Source: Deltaproteobacteria bacterium | Lineage (GTDB): Bacteria > Myxococcota_A > Polyangia > Polyangiales > Ga0077539 | Direction of reading: 5' to 3' | DNA length: 64,000 nt | Assembly: GCA_016704445.1 (NCBI GenBank) | Contig: JADJAE010000027.1 | Location: 1 to 64,000, forward strand | Shown: positions 62,982 through 64,000 of the stretch, piece after piece | Layout of the letters: each line of letters opens with the position of its first letter | Position numbering within the stretch: the first letter of the stretch is position 1 | Program-made: the position numbers and the translations under genes | The notes under the pieces: generated by a model | What the model saw: the letters and a program-made list of their open reading frames with translations, nothing else | Told to the model about the DNA's origin: nothing | Database searches by the model: none

Positions 62982-63029
62982 ACCCCCTCCTGCGCGCGGG
63001 CGCCGTACCGCCGCGCGCCGCCGGGAGCA

Positions 63030-63071
63030 CGCCTTCGTTAGACTGGGGTGCGGGCGAACGCCCAAACCCCA
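63030..63071 (+). repeat. Dispersed copy of the 18.5-kb inverted-repeat core
   Basis: GCCTTCGTTAG-x4-GGGGTGCGGGCGAACGCCCAAACCCC, corresponding to the right-arm core near 18828-18868 with small changes. It overlaps the putative 3' end of the unknown minus-strand gene and follows the RCC1 lipoprotein gene. In 62982-63250 I see only repeats besides that gene end. Confidence 0.65.
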
Positions 63072-63923
63072 GGGACGCCGCGGGTTGCGCCACCTCCAAC
63101 CGACCCGGGTTGCGCATCTCGTGGGTCACGAAACCGCAAGGGCGCAAGGGTCGCAAGGGCAGAGCGGAAGGCGTTGGATCGCCCAGGTTCCTCGCCGGTT
63201 GATCCGTTCCTACCTCGGCCCTTGCGCCCCTTGCGCCCTTGCGGTTTCCGACCCTCGTGGCCGGGATTGTGACCAGGGTCCGTGATGCTGATCCGCCGCT
63301 CCCTGGCCACGCCCCGCTTGATGCGCGTCCCCTTGCCCGAGGGGTCGGGCTCGAGGTCCTGCGTGGTCATCTGTTGCAGCGTCGCCAGCTGCTGCTCCAG
63401 CGCTGGCCGGTCGCGCTCCTCGGCGAGGTGGGTGGCGATGAACGACGAGAGCGAGCCGACCTCACCGAGCAGACGCTGGAGCGCCCCGTGCGAGGCGTTC
63501 AGGTCGGTCCAGTCGACGTCCAACGCGGCCTTCATGCTGGAGCCTTCGAGCAGCGGGATGCCCGCCTCGCGCGCCATCTCGTCGAAGGGCTTGTCGAGCC
63601 GCGCCGCGAGCGTCGTGACGAGGTCGCGCGCGGCGTGCCCGATCAGGTTGATGGTGTCCTCGACGCGCCCGGCGCCGCGAAGGGCGCGGGCTGAACAGGC
63701 CCGAGCGGGTGGCGAGCTCCAGGGTGCGCTCGACCAGGCGGCGGTCCATGTCGTGCGCGATGAGGCGCATGCGGAAGTCGAGGATCGCGGTCTGCTTGAA
63801 GGGCGGGGCGTCCTCGTCGGCGTCGAGGGTGCCGAGCACGAGGTGCCAGGCGCGGTCGGTGGCGACGGCCAGGGCGGCGTCCTGATCGGAGAGCTGGCGG
63901 GCGGATTGAAGTACGGTGGCCAT
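63038..63923 (-). CDS. Unknown protein, reading frame shifted once near 63685, 3' end in repeats
   Basis: From ATG 63923 the frame encodes ARQLSDQDAALAVATDRAW, TAILDFRMRLIAHDMDRRL and LELATRSGLFSP, then shifts near 63681-63691. It continues in another frame as ALRGAGRVEDTINLIGHAARDLVTTLAARLD, SMKAALDVDWTDLNASHGAL and FIATHLAEERDRPALEQQLATLQQM. Together they would form a ~200-residue helical protein. The last ~75 codons run through the GCAAGGG inverted repeat to a stop in the 63030 repeat, so the natural C-terminus was probably replaced. Family not recognised. A base error or true decay are both possible. Confidence 0.5.
63130..63248 (+). repeat. 31-bp inverted repeat (GAAACCGCAAGGGCGCAAGGG type), 57-nt loop
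   Basis: Arms 63130-63160 and 63218-63248 pair with one mismatch; each arm also contains a triplicated (C)GCAAGGG heptamer. It may be a terminator or a mobile repeat. It lies within the apparent 3' extension of the minus-strand gene that ends at 63038. Confidence 0.7.
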
Positions 63924-64000
63924 GCTTCGTTCAACTGTGCCTTGGCGAAGCGCCCGAAGGCTCGTAGTCGGCCGTCACGCGCTCGCCGTGGCGCTTCGCC

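Noticed and set aside
60702..63065. 787-residue minus-strand frame opposite the RCC1 lipoprotein
   Set aside because: Composition is Ala/Gly/Arg/His-biased mirror of the repeats on the plus strand; no start context or domain.

Overview
The window is very GC-rich, densely coded bacterial DNA. It carries many features typical of predatory or soil deltaproteobacteria (Myxococcota): MopE-like Cys/Asp repeat lipoproteins, thrombospondin-3/OmpA barrels, a Ser/Thr kinase with a periplasmic-type Pro/Ala tail, an AgmX/TonB-C-like protein, a DUF2330 protein with a MYXO-CTERM-like tail, RCC1-repeat lipoproteins and a sigma-54 activator. I infer a Polyangiales-type (Sandaracinaceae-like) chromosome. The family-level placement is inference, because no rRNA or other marker lies in the window. 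I saw no tRNA, rRNA, CRISPR array or insertion sequence.

Layout. 0-3 kb: the 3' part of a TSP3-repeat outer-membrane barrel overlapping an exported FAD oxidoreductase. 3.0-6.5 kb: the most interesting locus, an ECF sigma factor with a membrane anti-sigma factor (NrsF/DUF1109-like plus a zinc-finger-like HxxxCxxC), then a Cys/His/Gly-rich exported peptide, a DUF692 multinuclear iron oxidase (MNIO) and its DUF2063 partner. This has the logic of a metal-responsive bufferin/HvfABC/Gig-type RiPP operon, with a precursor unlike the textbook ones. 6.7-13.1 kb: MutS2, a PLC-like lipoprotein, barrels and a metallophosphoesterase. 13.2-18.5 kb: an OmpA-family protein divergent from a GT4 glycosyltransferase and a class B asparagine synthetase-like enzyme.

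18.5-22 kb is an accessory island. It holds a large imperfect inverted repeat, then nine CGATG(C) boxes phased every 20-21 bp that run into the start codon of an unknown gene, then a less GC-biased AAA ATPase + HNH nuclease pair (Septu-like anti-phage defence) whose ATPase frame breaks at a G6 run. 22-36 kb: surface lipoproteins with DVP/DAG linkers, a HiPIP followed by a near-perfect 127-bp inverted repeat, DUF2330, creatininase-like, PabA/TrpG, an orphan Hcp, a NagZ-like hydrolase and Kbl. 36.7-39.1 kb: two linked tail-anchored zinc-ribbon proteins and a YceI-like protein. 39-43 kb: kinase and AgmX-like protein. 43.2-45.6 kb: a sigma-54 activator with an unusual N-terminal C-x3-C-x2-C, divergent from a RIC/YtfE iron-centre repair gene with a readable -24/-12 promoter and an upstream dyad.

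45.6-53.7 kb: two MacB/Lol-like ABC export modules on opposite strands, flanking a PF04020 membrane protein; the permease of the first has a 1-nt frame break. 53.8-59.2 kb: a lipoprotein reading straight into glutamate racemase, a methyltransferase, an SDR, an AlaA-like aminotransferase and a PEBP lipoprotein. 59.2-64 kb: an oxidoreductase remnant, a 1161-aa RCC1 lipoprotein, dispersed repeats and an unknown gene with a broken frame. Three separate 1-nt frame breaks mean assembly indels must be excluded before any of these genes is called a pseudogene.
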